A DNA stretch of 64,000 nucleotides from the NCBI GenBank assembly GCA_036506155.1, contig DASXSF010000037.1:62001-126000 (forward strand), written 5' to 3'. This stretch comes from DASXRA01 sp036506155. Its GTDB lineage: Bacteria; Actinomycetota; Actinomycetes; Mycobacteriales; Jatrophihabitantaceae. The notes under the pieces are model-generated. The model saw only the letters and a program-made list of their open reading frames with translations, was not told the origin of the DNA and ran no database searches. A program made the translations under genes and the position numbers. Shown here piece by piece: positions 7,872 to 16,996 of this stretch. How positions within the stretch are numbered: position 1 is the stretch's first letter; each line of letters begins with the position of its first letter.

Positions 7872-8735
7872 TTGCCCGAACTGCCCGAGGTCGAGACCGT
7901 CCGCGCCGGCCTCGCCGAATGGGTGTCGGGTCGCGTCATCGCAGACGTCGAGGTGCGCCATCCCCGGGCGATCCGCCGTCACCTCGGTGGTGATTTTCCG
8001 GCGCGGCTTCGTGGGCAGCTCCTCGGCGAGGCGCAGCGCCGCGGCAAGTACCTGTGGCTGCCCCTTTCCGACCCCGACGAGTGCCTGCTCGGGCATCTCG
8101 GCATGAGCGGTCAGATGCTCGTGCGTCCAGCGGCAGCGCCGGACGAGCGGCACCTTTCCGTCCGCATCAGCTTCACCGACGGCGGCCCGCAGCTGCGCTT
8201 CGTCGACCAGCGCACGTTCGGCGGGCTTCTCGTCGATGAGCTCGTGCCGGCCTGGGATGTGCCGGGCGACTCGGTGCCGTCGCTGATCGCTCATATCGCG
8301 CGTGATCCGCTCGACGGGGCGTTCGACGACGCACGCTTCACGGTGCGGGTGCGCGCGCGGCACAGCGCGATCAAGCGCGCCTTGCTCGACCAGTCGCTGA
8401 TCTCCGGCGTCGGCAACATCTATGCCGACGAAGCGCTGTGGCGGGCGAAGCTTCACGGCAGGCGGCTGGCCGCGACACTCACCCGGCCGGTCGTCGGCAG
8501 GCTGCTCGCCAGCACCCGCGCCGTGCTTGTGGAGGCAATTGCGGCCGGCGGGACCTCGTTCGACGCGCTGTACGTCAACGTCAACGGCGAGAGCGGCTAC
8601 TTCGACCGCACGCTCGACGTGTACGGGCGGGAAGGGCAGCCCTGCCATCGGTGCGGCACGGCGATCCGGCGGGAAGCGTTCATGAACCGGTCGAGCTACT
8701 TCTGCCCGCGCTGCCAGCGGGCCCCGCGCCGATGA
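7872..8735 (+). CDS. mutM: Formamidopyrimidine-DNA glycosylase
   Basis: Fpg/MutM removes 8-oxoguanine and formamidopyrimidines from DNA. The start is a TTG at 7872, and it must be correct because the catalytic Pro2-Glu3 follows directly (MPELPEVETV). Further signatures are the helix-two-turn-helix (DQSLISGVGNIYADEALW) and the C-terminal zinc finger with CHRCG and CPRCQ at about residues 258-281. At 287 residues the length is normal. It lies 3 bases after rnc, as in many Actinobacteria (Rv2925c-Rv2924c). Confidence 0.96.
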   Translation: MPELPEVETVRAGLAEWVSGRVIADVEVRHPRAIRRHLGGDFPARLRGQLLGEAQRRGKYLWLPLSDPDECLLGHLGMSGQMLVRPAAAPDERHLSVRISFTDGGPQLRFVDQRTFGGLLVDELVPAWDVPGDSVPSLIAHIARDPLDGAFDDARFTVRVRARHSAIKRALLDQSLISGVGNIYADEALWRAKLHGRRLAATLTRPVVGRLLASTRAVLVEAIAAGGTSFDALYVNVNGESGYFDRTLDVYGREGQPCHRCGTAIRREAFMNRSSYFCPRCQRAPRR

Positions 8736-8766
8736 ATCGCAACACTCCCGACGGTCTGTAGGAGCC

Positions 8767-9297
8767 ATGGACGCAACCAACCTGGCCGAGCTGTATGACC
8801 TCCCGCTGCTGGACTGGGCGGCGATACGGGCGCGGCTTTCCGCAGGAGTGACCCAAGCGCCGGGCACCGGCGGGCCGAACCGGCACACCTGCTGGCTGAC
8901 GACGATCAACCCCGACGGCAGCCCACACGTGACAGGCATCGGCGGTCTCTACGCTGACGGAGCCTTCTGGTTCCAGAGCGGGGAGCGAACCCGGAAGGCC
9001 AGAAACCTCGCGCGGGATTCGCGCTGCGCGCTCAGCCTCGCCACCGATGAGTTCGACCTCGTTGCGGAGGGTGACGCCCGGCAGGTCACCGACCCGCGGA
9101 TCGTGGCGACGATGGCGGCGCGATGGGCTGCCGAGGGCTGGCCGGCTCGGGTCGACGAATCCGGCTGGGCCATCACCGCTGAGTACAACGCTCCCTCCGC
9201 AGGCCCGCCGCCCTGGTTCGTCTACCGGATCACGCCTCGCGTCGCCACCGCGCTGCGGACGGTGGATCCGGGCGGTGCCACCCGCTGGCGGTTCTGA
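8767..9297 (+). CDS. Pyridoxamine 5'-phosphate oxidase family protein
   Basis: A 176-residue protein with the split beta-barrel flavin-binding pattern of PPOX/FDOR families. It has a strand pair like TCWLTTINPDGSPHVTGIG, then GAFWFQSGERTRKARNLARDSRCALSL and DLVAEGDARQVTDP. Actinobacterial members bind FMN or F420 or act as haem-degrading or detoxifying reductases, and the cofactor cannot be decided here. The start ATG has a TAGGAG ribosome site 4 bases upstream. It is the last gene before a gap of about 250 bases. Confidence 0.85.
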   Translation: MDATNLAELYDLPLLDWAAIRARLSAGVTQAPGTGGPNRHTCWLTTINPDGSPHVTGIGGLYADGAFWFQSGERTRKARNLARDSRCALSLATDEFDLVAEGDARQVTDPRIVATMAARWAAEGWPARVDESGWAITAEYNAPSAGPPPWFVYRITPRVATALRTVDPGGATRWRF

Positions 9298-9544
9298 CCC
9301 GACGCGGCGCTGTTTGCTCGCCGTAAGCCTGGCGGATGGAGACCCGCTGTAGTTGACCAGTCGTTACCGAAGTGCGACCATGAAGTCGCTTGACGGGAGT
9401 TTCGCGGGTCACCGCGTCCAATCGGGGACATGCGCGGCTGATGTGTGCCGCTTCCGCCGGGTCGTTCATAGACAACGTACGTAGGTCGATGACCGGCCAG
9501 GGAAACACATCGGGCATCGACGCTATGGTGTGAAAGGTCGCTAT
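9298..9544. other. Intergenic region between the PPOX gene and the coiled-coil gene
   Basis: There are 247 bases with no convincing gene. A short imperfect palindrome (GCGAC/GTCGC) lies at about 9375-9390. A TATGGT hexamer at 9524-9529 might serve the next gene. Antisense frames through here do not resemble proteins. Confidence 0.4.
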
Positions 9545-9736
9545 ATGGCACGCGCCTTACTGGGTTATGTAGGCAGCGCATCCGATCAGACTCTCTCCCT
9601 CGAGGTAGTACGCCTGCGACGTCGCGTACAGGAACTCGAGCACGAGATTGCCGAGTTGCGGGCAACCCCCCAGGATCCCGCACTCGACCTCGAACTGCAC
9701 CGCATGGCTGAAGGCGCCGAACCCGCTCTGGCCTGA
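9545..9736 (+). CDS. Small coiled-coil protein of unknown function
   Basis: A 63-residue protein. A short hydrophobic N terminus (MARALLGYVGSAS) is followed by a predicted coiled coil (LSLEVVRLRRRVQELEHEIAELRA) with Leu/Val at heptad spacing, then an acidic tail. ATG 9545 is preferred over GTG 9530 because AAAGG at 9533-9537 is 7 bases ahead. It stands alone before smc. I do not recognise a named family. The regular amphipathic pattern and good ribosome site argue that it is a real gene. Confidence 0.65.
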   Translation: MARALLGYVGSASDQTLSLEVVRLRRRVQELEHEIAELRATPQDPALDLELHRMAEGAEPALA

Positions 9737-9857
9737 TCCGCCAGCCGCCGGTTCGGCGCTCTATTGGCGTGCGCCCACCAGGCCCGGCATTGTCCTGAGC
9801 GGTGTAGCGGCTTGCCTGCGGCGCGTCGACGCCTTTGCACGCTAGATTCTCTGGTGA

Positions 9858-9900
9858 CCCGCCCACGGCGGGCGACTCGCGCGCGTGCCTGCGGCACGCG
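9858..9900 (+). other. Two tandem hairpins in the smc leader
   Basis: A 6-bp perfect stem (CCCGCC/GGCGGG, loop CAC) at 9858-9872 is followed by an 8-bp perfect stem (CGCGTGCC/GGCACGCG, loop TGC) at 9882-9900. A TAGATT hexamer at 9843-9848 could be the smc -10, which would place both hairpins near the 5' end of a leader of about 100 bases. There is no T-run, so they do not look like terminators. Confidence 0.4.
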
Positions 9901-9953
9901 GGCGTGTCGGCGGTAGGTCCAGGAACGATCGCATATATCGGCCCGGGAGATTC

Positions 9954-12900
9954 GTGCACCTCAAGTCGTTGACGCTCAAGGGATTCAAGTCCTTCGCGTC
10001 GGCCACCATGCTGCGCTTCGAGCCCGGCATCACAGCGGTCGTCGGGCCGAACGGCACCGGCAAGAGCAACGTCGTCGACGCCATCGCGTGGGTGCTCGGC
10101 GAGCAGGGCGCGAAGACGCTGCGCGGCGGCAAGATGGAGGACGTGATCTTCGCCGGTACCGCCGGCCGGCCACCGCTCGGGCGGGCCGAGGTCACCCTGA
10201 CGATAGACAACTCCGACGGAGTGTTACCGATCGACTACAGTGAGGTGTCGATCGCCCGGCGGATGTTCCGCAACGGCGCCAGTGAGTACGAGATCAACGG
10301 CAGCTCGTGCCGGCTGCTGGACATTCAGGAGCTGCTTTCTGATTCCGGCATCGGGCGCGAGATGCACGTCATCGTCGGGCAGGGCCAGCTCGACACGGTT
10401 CTTTCGGCTCGTCCGGAAGACCGCCGCGGCTTCATCGAGGAGGCCGCGGGCGTCCTCAAGCACCGCAAGCGCAAGGAGAAGGCGCTGCGGAAGCTGGAGA
10501 CGATGCAGGCCAACCTCACTCGGCTCACCGACCTGACTGCGGAGCTTCGCCGCCAGCTCAAGCCACTCGGCAAGCAGGCCGAGATCGCTCGCCGCGCGGC
10601 AGGCATCCAGGCGGAGCTGCGCGACTCGCGGCTGCGGCTGCTGGCCGACGACCTAGTCGCACTGCGCGGCGAGCTCGACCGCGAAGTGGCCGATGAGGAA
10701 GCGATCTTGGCTCGGCGAGCCGACGTCGAAGCAGCCCTCGCGGAGGTGCGCGGGCGGGAGTCGGCGCTGGAGCAGGCAATGGCCGCCGACGCCCCGATGC
10801 TGGCGCGGGCGCAGGAGAGCTGGTATCGGCTGTCAGCGCTGGAGGAGCGCTTCCGCGGCACCGCCTCGCTCGCCGCGGAGCGTGCTCGGCTGCTGGCCGC
10901 CGAGCAGGCCGACGTGCGCACCGGCCGCGAGCCCGAGGCGATGGAGGCCGACGCCCGCGAGATCCGCGAACGCGAGGCGGCGCTCTCGGCCGAGCTCTCC
11001 GGGTCGCGGGCGCGCTTAGCCGAGGCGGTGGCGCTCCGGCAGGGCCTCGAGAGCAGGCTCACCGATGCAGAGCGTGCGCTGGTCACGGCGACCCGGGCGG
11101 TCGCCGACCGCCGTGAGGGGCTCGCCAAGCTCGCCGGCCGGGTGAACGCGCTCCGTACCCGGGCCGCGGCAGCCGCCGATGAGATCGCCCGCCTCAGCGC
11201 TGCGGCCGACCAGGCGCGTCATCGGGCCGCTGCTGCCGAGGAGGCACTGGACCGGCTCCAGGCCGAGGTCGGCGTCCTGGACGAGGGCGAGGTCGGCCTT
11301 GACGAGCACCACGAGAGGGCTCTGGCGGCGCACGAGCAGGCCGAGTCCCGCAAGCGGGACCTCGCCCAGGCCGAGCGGGAGGCGGAGCGTGAGCGTTCGA
11401 CGTGGACGGCGCGACGGGAGGCCTTGGCACTCGGGCTGACCCGCAAGGACGGTGCGGGTGCGCTGCTCGCCGCAGGTTCCCGGCTGCCCGGGGTGCTGGG
11501 CTCCGTGGCCGCTCTACTGACGGTCGAGAGCGGCCACGAGGCCGCCCTCGCCGCCGCGCTGGGCGCTGTTGCCGACGCGGTCGCGGTGGCTGCCCGAGAC
11601 GACGCCGTGGCAGCGCTGCGGCTGCTGGAGGCTGACGACGCGGGCCGGGCCGGACTGATCGTCGGCGGTGAGCCGGCGCGCATCGACCGCGCCGGCTGGC
11701 CGGCGCTGCCGCCCGACGCCCGATGGGCGATCGACGTCGTGCGCGCGCCCGATGCACTGCGCGGTGCAATCGCGAACGCGCTCGACCGGGTCGTTATCGT
11801 GGCCGACCTGGATACCGCCCACCGGCTGGTGAGCACGCACCCGACCATTCGCGCGGTAACCCGCGGCGGCGACGTCCTGGGCGCTGACTGGGCCGCCGGC
11901 GGATCAGCATCTACGCCGAGCGCCATCGAGGTCCAAGCCGCCGTCGACGAAGCGCAGCAGAGGGCCGACGAGGCGCGCGCCCGCCACGAGCGGCTGTCCG
12001 CCGCGCTGGCCGAGGCCACGCAGCGCGCCGAATCGCTGCGCCATGACGTCGCGACGGCGCTGAACGCCCTGAACGAGTCGGATGCCCGGCTCGCGGCCGT
12101 CGCCGCGCAACTCGCCGAACTGGGACAGGCTGCCCGCTCGGCGACCGGCGAGGCGGCCCGGCTCGAGCAGGCCCGCCTCGACGCCGAACTGGCTCGCGAC
12201 CGAGACCTCGCTGGGCTGACCGAGCTGGAGGAGCGGCTGCACGTCGCCGAATCCGGACCCCGCGAGGACGAACCCGCGACCGACGAGCGGGACACCCTCC
12301 AGGGCGAAGTGGCCGCCGCTCGGCAGGCCGAGATGGACGCCCGCCTCACGGTGCGCACCTGCGAGGAGCGAGTGCGCGCCCTTGCGGGGCGCGCCGATCA
12401 GCTCGTCCGGGGCGCAGCGGTCGAACGCGAAGCCCGCCGGCGCCAGGAGGCAGCCCGGCAGGCCCGTGCGCGAGGTGCCGTGGTGGCCGCCACCGTGCGT
12501 GACGCGGCACGGACGGTCCTCGCCAAGATCGCCACGTCGGTGGCCACAGCCGCGACAGAACGCGACGATGCGCAGCAGGCCCGGGTGGTGCGCGAAGGCG
12601 AGCTGCTCGCGGTGCGCGGCGAGACGCGCCGGCTCGACGGGGAGCTGGCCCGGCTGACCGACGCCGTGCACCGCGACGAGATCGCGCGTGCTGAGCAGCG
12701 GCTGCGCATTGAGCAGCTCGAGACGCGCTCCGCCGACGAGTTCGGGGTAGAGGTCGAAGCGTTGCTCGCCGAATACGGTCCCGACCAGCCCAGTCCGCCG
12801 AGTGCCCAGGAAATGGCCGAGTACGGGCAGGCCCGCGAGCGTGGCGAGCAGGTCGTCGCGCCGCAGCCCGGCCCGTTCGATCGTGCCGCCCAGGAGAAGC

Positions 12901-13562
12901 GTGCGACCCGCGCCGAACGAGATCTCGCTTTGCTGGGCAAAGTGAATCCGCTGGCTTTGGAGGAATTCGCAGCACTCGAGGAGCGTCATCGGTTCCTGTC
13001 GACGCAACTGGAGGACCTCAAGGCGACACGCCGTGACCTGCTCACCGTCGTCAAGGAGGTCGACGAGCGCATCCTCGAGGTGTTCACCAGTGCCTACCGC
13101 GACGTTGCGCGCGAGTTCGAGACGGTGTTCGCCACACTGTTCCCTGGCGGGGAAGGTCGCCTGACGCTGACCGATCCCGAGGACATGCTGCTGACCGGCA
13201 TCGAGGTCGAGGCGCGACCGCCCGGCAAGAAGGTGCGCCGGCTCTCGCTGCTGTCCGGCGGTGAGCGGTCGATGACGGCGGTCGCGCTGCTGGTAGCGAT
13301 CTTCCGTGCGCGGCCCAGTCCGTTCTACGTCCTGGACGAGGTCGAGGCAGCGCTCGACGACCTGAACCTGGGCCGGCTTCTCGGGCTGATCGACGAGCTG
13401 CGCTCGAACAGCCAGGTCATCCTCATCACGCACCAGAAGCGAACCATGGAGATCGCCGACGCGCTGTACGGGGTGAGCATGCGCGGTGACGGCATCACCC
13501 AGGTAATCAGTCAGCGACTGCGCGACGTCGCCGAGCCGGAACCGGCCGCCGCAATAGCCTGA
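9954..13562 (+). CDS. smc: Chromosome segregation ATPase SMC
   Basis: The SMC subunit of condensin, 1202 residues, organises and segregates the chromosome with ScpA/ScpB. The N-terminal head has Walker A GPNGTGKS at residues 31-38 and MEDVIFAGT. Two long coiled-coil arms flank a hinge near residues 505-640. The C-terminal head carries LLSGGERSM near 1100 (ABC signature), Walker B FYVLDEVEAALDD and the D-loop. GTG 9954 lies just after GGGAG and gives the canonical MHLKSLTLKGFKSFA. The longer frame from 9885 adds only low-complexity residues. ftsY follows after the transpeptidase gene, close to the order smc-ftsY of Mycobacterium. Confidence 0.97.
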   Translation: MHLKSLTLKGFKSFASATMLRFEPGITAVVGPNGTGKSNVVDAIAWVLGEQGAKTLRGGKMEDVIFAGTAGRPPLGRAEVTLTIDNSDGVLPIDYSEVSIARRMFRNGASEYEINGSSCRLLDIQELLSDSGIGREMHVIVGQGQLDTVLSARPEDRRGFIEEAAGVLKHRKRKEKALRKLETMQANLTRLTDLTAELRRQLKPLGKQAEIARRAAGIQAELRDSRLRLLADDLVALRGELDREVADEEAILARRADVEAALAEVRGRESALEQAMAADAPMLARAQESWYRLSALEERFRGTASLAAERARLLAAEQADVRTGREPEAMEADAREIREREAALSAELSGSRARLAEAVALRQGLESRLTDAERALVTATRAVADRREGLAKLAGRVNALRTRAAAAADEIARLSAAADQARHRAAAAEEALDRLQAEVGVLDEGEVGLDEHHERALAAHEQAESRKRDLAQAEREAERERSTWTARREALALGLTRKDGAGALLAAGSRLPGVLGSVAALLTVESGHEAALAAALGAVADAVAVAARDDAVAALRLLEADDAGRAGLIVGGEPARIDRAGWPALPPDARWAIDVVRAPDALRGAIANALDRVVIVADLDTAHRLVSTHPTIRAVTRGGDVLGADWAAGGSASTPSAIEVQAAVDEAQQRADEARARHERLSAALAEATQRAESLRHDVATALNALNESDARLAAVAAQLAELGQAARSATGEAARLEQARLDAELARDRDLAGLTELEERLHVAESGPREDEPATDERDTLQGEVAAARQAEMDARLTVRTCEERVRALAGRADQLVRGAAVEREARRRQEAARQARARGAVVAATVRDAARTVLAKIATSVATAATERDDAQQARVVREGELLAVRGETRRLDGELARLTDAVHRDEIARAEQRLRIEQLETRSADEFGVEVEALLAEYGPDQPSPPSAQEMAEYGQARERGEQVVAPQPGPFDRAAQEKRATRAERDLALLGKVNPLALEEFAALEERHRFLSTQLEDLKATRRDLLTVVKEVDERILEVFTSAYRDVAREFETVFATLFPGGEGRLTLTDPEDMLLTGIEVEARPPGKKVRRLSLLSGGERSMTAVALLVAIFRARPSPFYVLDEVEAALDDLNLGRLLGLIDELRSNSQVILITHQKRTMEIADALYGVSMRGDGITQVISQRLRDVAEPEPAAAIA

Positions 13563-13600
13563 ATCCGGCATCCAGGCACTAGCGACTCAGGGGCGTCGCG

Positions 13601-13606
13601 TACCTT
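13601..13606 (+). promoter_or_regulatory. Candidate -10 of a leaderless L,D-transpeptidase gene
   Basis: TACCTT (TANNNT) is followed by exactly 6 bases and then the GTG start at 13613. Transcription would begin at or next to the start codon. No ribosome site is present. Confidence 0.45.
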
Positions 13607-13612
13607 GTCCGG

Positions 13613-14644
13613 GTGACTTCGAAGGCCCGCGCCTCTGCAATCGGTCGTCAGTACCGCTTCCTGGCGCTGGCCGCAGTCGCATTGGGCGCCGCTCTCACGC
13701 TGAGCGCCTGCTCGTCGGGCGGCGGGGGCGGGGGTGCAGGCGCGGGAAACACGACCAGCACGCCGCCGACCGCTACGGGCTCGTCGGGCGGCGCCAGCAC
13801 CGCCAGCACCGCCAGTAGTGCCGCACCGAAGACGTCGTCAAAGCCGGCGCCACCGCCCAAGCCGGTGCACGTGAGCCTGTTCCAGGGCGATCGCCAGGTA
13901 TTCGGCGTCGGCATGCCGATCATCGCGCAGTTCTCGCGGAAGGTGACGAGCGCGCGCGCGTTCGACAAGGCCGTCACGGTGAAGGTGAACGGGCAGCCGG
14001 CCAACGGCGCGTGGTTCTGGGTCAACTCGAACGACGGGTATGCCATGGAGGCCCACTACCGCATGGAGCATTACTGGCCCGCCCACTCGACTATCGAGAT
14101 GAATATGCCGCTCAAGGGTTTGAATGCGGGGCCGGGACTAGCGTTCGACGACAGCCTGACGCTCGTGATGAAGATCGGCGCGGCGCACATCTCCCAGGTC
14201 AACGGCAGCTCGGAGCGCCTGACCGTCACCTCGGACGGGAAGATCGTGAAGGTCTTCCCGGTGTCGCTCGGCAAGGCCGCGACGCCCACATACCTGGGCA
14301 CCAAGGTGGTCATGGAGAAGAAGAACCCACAGCTGATGATCGGCGGTGCGGACGACCCGTACCGGATCAAAGTGCCGTGGTCGGTGCGGGTGACGAACTC
14401 CGGCGAGTTCATCCACGCCGCATCGTGGAACACCGGCAACATCGGCAGCCGCAGCACCTCCCACGGCTGCACGAACCTGACGGCCGGCGACGCGACGTGG
14501 TTCTACAACTTCGCGGCAAAGGGCGACGTCGTCACCTACACCAATACCGGGACGAGCAACGTCATGCCGTCCTGGGACGGGTGGGGCGACTGGAACGTAT
14601 CGTGGTCGGAGTGGGAGCAGGGCAACCTGCTCAAAAACTACTGA
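13613..14644 (+). CDS. L,D-transpeptidase lipoprotein (YkuD, Ig-like)
   Basis: A cell-wall enzyme that forms 3-3 cross-links between peptidoglycan stems. Residues 1-33 are a lipoprotein signal (lipobox LSAC, lipidated Cys33). A Gly/Ser/Thr/Pro linker to about residue 85 follows, then an Ig-like domain, then the YkuD catalytic domain. The active site SHGCTNL places Cys286 as nucleophile, with the upstream His in GEFIHAASWN. This layout matches mycobacterial LdtMt2-type enzymes. At 343 residues it is somewhat short of them. A candidate -10 sits 6 bases before the GTG, so the mRNA may be leaderless. Confidence 0.93.
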   Translation: MTSKARASAIGRQYRFLALAAVALGAALTLSACSSGGGGGGAGAGNTTSTPPTATGSSGGASTASTASSAAPKTSSKPAPPPKPVHVSLFQGDRQVFGVGMPIIAQFSRKVTSARAFDKAVTVKVNGQPANGAWFWVNSNDGYAMEAHYRMEHYWPAHSTIEMNMPLKGLNAGPGLAFDDSLTLVMKIGAAHISQVNGSSERLTVTSDGKIVKVFPVSLGKAATPTYLGTKVVMEKKNPQLMIGGADDPYRIKVPWSVRVTNSGEFIHAASWNTGNIGSRSTSHGCTNLTAGDATWFYNFAAKGDVVTYTNTGTSNVMPSWDGWGDWNVSWSEWEQGNLLKNY

Positions 14645-14705
14645 CGCGCGGCCCGGCACGACGACGCGGTGGCCGAGCATCGCAGGGCCGCGTGAGGGCC
14701 GAGAA

Positions 14706-14754
14706 GCAGGGTCCCTGCGAAGTCGCGCAGCGATTTCGTGGGGTGCAGATGCAC
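14706..14754. repeat. Cluster of three palindromes upstream of ftsY
   Basis: Three palindromes follow one another: GCAGGG-T-CCCTGC (14706-14718), a 9-bp stem with one G-T pair and a 3-base loop (14718-14738), and GTGCA-GA-TGCAC (14743-14754). They share edges without gaps. This looks like a compact REP/BIME-type element, or a processed leader of ftsY. No T-run is present. The 156-base gap holds no other gene. Confidence 0.45.
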
Positions 14755-14800
14755 AGGTCGGCGCAGCGATGAGCGCTTGCGCGAAGAGCAGGGGAGCACG

Positions 14801-15916
14801 GTGATCGTCCTCTGGATCGTCCTTGCCGTCATCGTCATCGCGGCGATCGCGACGGCGGCGTTCGTCGTCGTTCGACGCCGGACCGGATCGCCCGCGCCGC
14901 CGGTCGCGACCCCACCGGTCGAGACGGTGCCCGTCGAGGTGCCGCCGCCAGTTCCCGAGGTCGAGGAAGTAGCGGCACCCGAGGTCGAGGTTCCGGAGCC
15001 GACCGCTGGACGGTTGCAGCGGCTGCGCGCCCGGCTGGCCCGCTCGCAGTCGACCCTCGGCCGCGGATTGTTGTCGGTCCTTTCCCGCGGCCAACTCGAC
15101 GACGAGGCGTGGGACGAAGTCGAGGACGCGCTACTCGGCGCAGACGTCGGTGTCGGCGCCACCGCCGAGATCGTCGAGCGGCTGCGTACCCGGACGAAGG
15201 TGCTGGGCACCCGCAGCCCGGACGAGCTGCGCGCCCTGCTCGCGGACGAGCTGGTCACCGCGCTGCGACCCGAGCTCGATCGCACGCTTTCCACCGCGCC
15301 GCACGACGGCAACCCCGCAGTGCTGCTCGTCGTCGGGGTGAACGGCACCGGCAAGACCACCAGCTGCGGCAAGCTCGCCCGCGTGCTCGTCGCCGACGGG
15401 CGCACGGTCCTGCTCGCTGCCGCCGACACGTTCCGCGCAGCGGCCGCCGACCAGCTGACCACCTGGGGCTCGCGGGTGGGTGCGGAGACGGTCCGGGGGC
15501 CGGAGGGCGGCGATCCGGCGAGCGTGGCGTTCGATGCCGTGCGTCGCGGCGCCGAGCAACACGTCGACGCCGTCCTGATCGACACCGCGGGCAGGCTACA
15601 CACCAAGACTGGGCTCATGGACGAACTCGGCAAGGTCAAGCGGGTCGTCGAACGCCGTGGCCCGGTCTCGGAGACGCTGCTCGTCCTCGACGCCACGACC
15701 GGGCAGAACGGCCTGGCGCAGGCACGAGTGTTCACCGAGGTGGTGGACGTAACCGGCATCGTGCTCACCAAGCTCGACGGCACGGCCAAGGGCGGGATCG
15801 TGATCAGCGTGCAGCGCGAGTTGGATGTCCCGGTCAAGCTGGTCGGCTTGGGCGAGGGCCCCGACGACCTGGCGCCGTTCGAGCCGAAGCAGTTCGTGGA
15901 CGCCCTGCTCGGCTGA
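14801..15916 (+). CDS. ftsY: Signal recognition particle receptor FtsY
   Basis: FtsY docks SRP-bound ribosomes at the membrane for co-translational insertion. The 371-residue protein begins with a transmembrane helix (residues about 2-25), as is common in Actinobacteria, then a Pro/Glu/Val-rich linker, then the N and G domains. GTPase motifs: GVNGTGKTT from residue 179, DTAGR and TKLDGTAKGG. The GTG at 14801 follows GGGGAG. The upstream frame to 14738 adds nothing conserved. ffh, often near by, is not in the window. Confidence 0.95.
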   Translation: MIVLWIVLAVIVIAAIATAAFVVVRRRTGSPAPPVATPPVETVPVEVPPPVPEVEEVAAPEVEVPEPTAGRLQRLRARLARSQSTLGRGLLSVLSRGQLDDEAWDEVEDALLGADVGVGATAEIVERLRTRTKVLGTRSPDELRALLADELVTALRPELDRTLSTAPHDGNPAVLLVVGVNGTGKTTSCGKLARVLVADGRTVLLAAADTFRAAAADQLTTWGSRVGAETVRGPEGGDPASVAFDAVRRGAEQHVDAVLIDTAGRLHTKTGLMDELGKVKRVVERRGPVSETLLVLDATTGQNGLAQARVFTEVVDVTGIVLTKLDGTAKGGIVISVQRELDVPVKLVGLGEGPDDLAPFEPKQFVDALLG

Positions 15917-15962
15917 CGCGTCTTACGCTGACCCTGCGCAACGGCGCGCGAGGAGGATTGTC

Positions 15963-16994
15963 ATGAAGGCGCTGTACCTGCCCGCGGCGGCACCCGGCCT
16001 TGAGCTAATAGAGCGTCCCGAACCCGTGCTCGGCGCGAACGATGTCAAGATCCGGGTACTACGGACGGGTATCTGCGGCACCGACCTGCACATCGAGGCG
16101 TGGGACGACTGGGCGGCCGGCGCGGTGGATGCACCGCTGATCCCCGGCCACGAGTTCGCCGGCGAGGTCGTCGCGATCGGGGACGGCGTGCGCGATGTCC
16201 GGGTCGGCGACCTGGTGTCCGGCGAGGGGCACCTCGTCTGCGGCACGTGCCGCAACTGCCGGGCCGGGCGGCGACACCTGTGCATCCGCACCGCGGGTCT
16301 GGGCGTCAATCGCGACGGCGCCTTCGCGGAATACGTCGTGATCCCGGAGAGCAACGCGTGGGTGCACCCGTCGGGGTTCGACCCGGATCTGGCCGCGATT
16401 TTCGATCCGTTCGGCAACGCCGTGCACACCGCGTTGCAGTTCCCTGTCGTCGGCGAGGACGTGCTGATCACCGGCGCCGGACCGATCGGGCTGATGGCCG
16501 CCGCGGTGGTGCGGCACGTCGGCGCACGGTTCGTGGTGATCACCGACGTCAGTGAACCCCGGCTGGAACTGGCCCGGCGCATGGGCGTAGACCTCGCAGT
16601 CAACGTCGCCACCAGCACCATCGCCGAGGCCCAGGAACAGCTCGGTCTGACCGAAGGGTTCGACGTGGGACTGGAAATGAGCGGCCACCCGTCGGCGCTG
16701 CCCACCATGATCGACAACTTCACGCACGGCGCCAAGGTCGCGGTGTTGGGCCTGCCGGCCAGCCCGATCAGCGTCGACTGGGTCAAGGTCGTCACGCACA
16801 TGATCACGATCCGGGGTGTGTATGGGCGTGAGATGTTCGAGACCTGGTACGCGATGAGCGCGATGCTGCGCTCCGGGCTCGACATCGCTCCGGTGATCAC
16901 CGATCGATTCCCGGCCGCGCACTGGCGCGAAGCGTTCGAGACCGCGCGTGGAGGCAAGGGCGGAAAGGTCGTTCTCGACTGGACGGAGCTGTAG
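15963..16994 (+). CDS. tdh: L-threonine 3-dehydrogenase
   Basis: A zinc-dependent medium-chain dehydrogenase of 343 residues that oxidises threonine to 2-amino-3-ketobutyrate with NAD. Catalytic zinc ligands: Cys in TGICGTDLH, His-Glu in PGHEFAGEV. Structural zinc cysteines are in HLVCGTCRNCRAGRRHLC. The Rossmann motif is ITGAGPIGLMAA. The length matches E. coli Tdh (341). The ATG follows GGAGGATTGTC. kbl, which uses the unstable product, begins 2 bases after the stop, so the assignment as threonine rather than another alcohol dehydrogenase is firm. Confidence 0.95.
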   Translation: MKALYLPAAAPGLELIERPEPVLGANDVKIRVLRTGICGTDLHIEAWDDWAAGAVDAPLIPGHEFAGEVVAIGDGVRDVRVGDLVSGEGHLVCGTCRNCRAGRRHLCIRTAGLGVNRDGAFAEYVVIPESNAWVHPSGFDPDLAAIFDPFGNAVHTALQFPVVGEDVLITGAGPIGLMAAAVVRHVGARFVVITDVSEPRLELARRMGVDLAVNVATSTIAEAQEQLGLTEGFDVGLEMSGHPSALPTMIDNFTHGAKVAVLGLPASPISVDWVKVVTHMITIRGVYGREMFETWYAMSAMLRSGLDIAPVITDRFPAAHWREAFETARGGKGGKVVLDWTEL

Positions 16995-16996
16995 CC

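Noticed and set aside
9222..9959. 245-residue minus frame in the PPOX-smc gap
   Set aside because: It has no domain and no ribosome site, and it overlaps the end of the PPOX gene and the small coiled-coil gene.
11904..13571. 555-residue minus-strand open frame inside smc
   Set aside because: It is the complement of the SMC coiled coil and C-terminal head; no protein family is visible.
14645..14800. SRP (4.5S) RNA gene near ftsY
   Set aside because: The hairpins do not contain the conserved GGAA tetraloop and symmetric bulge of SRP RNA.
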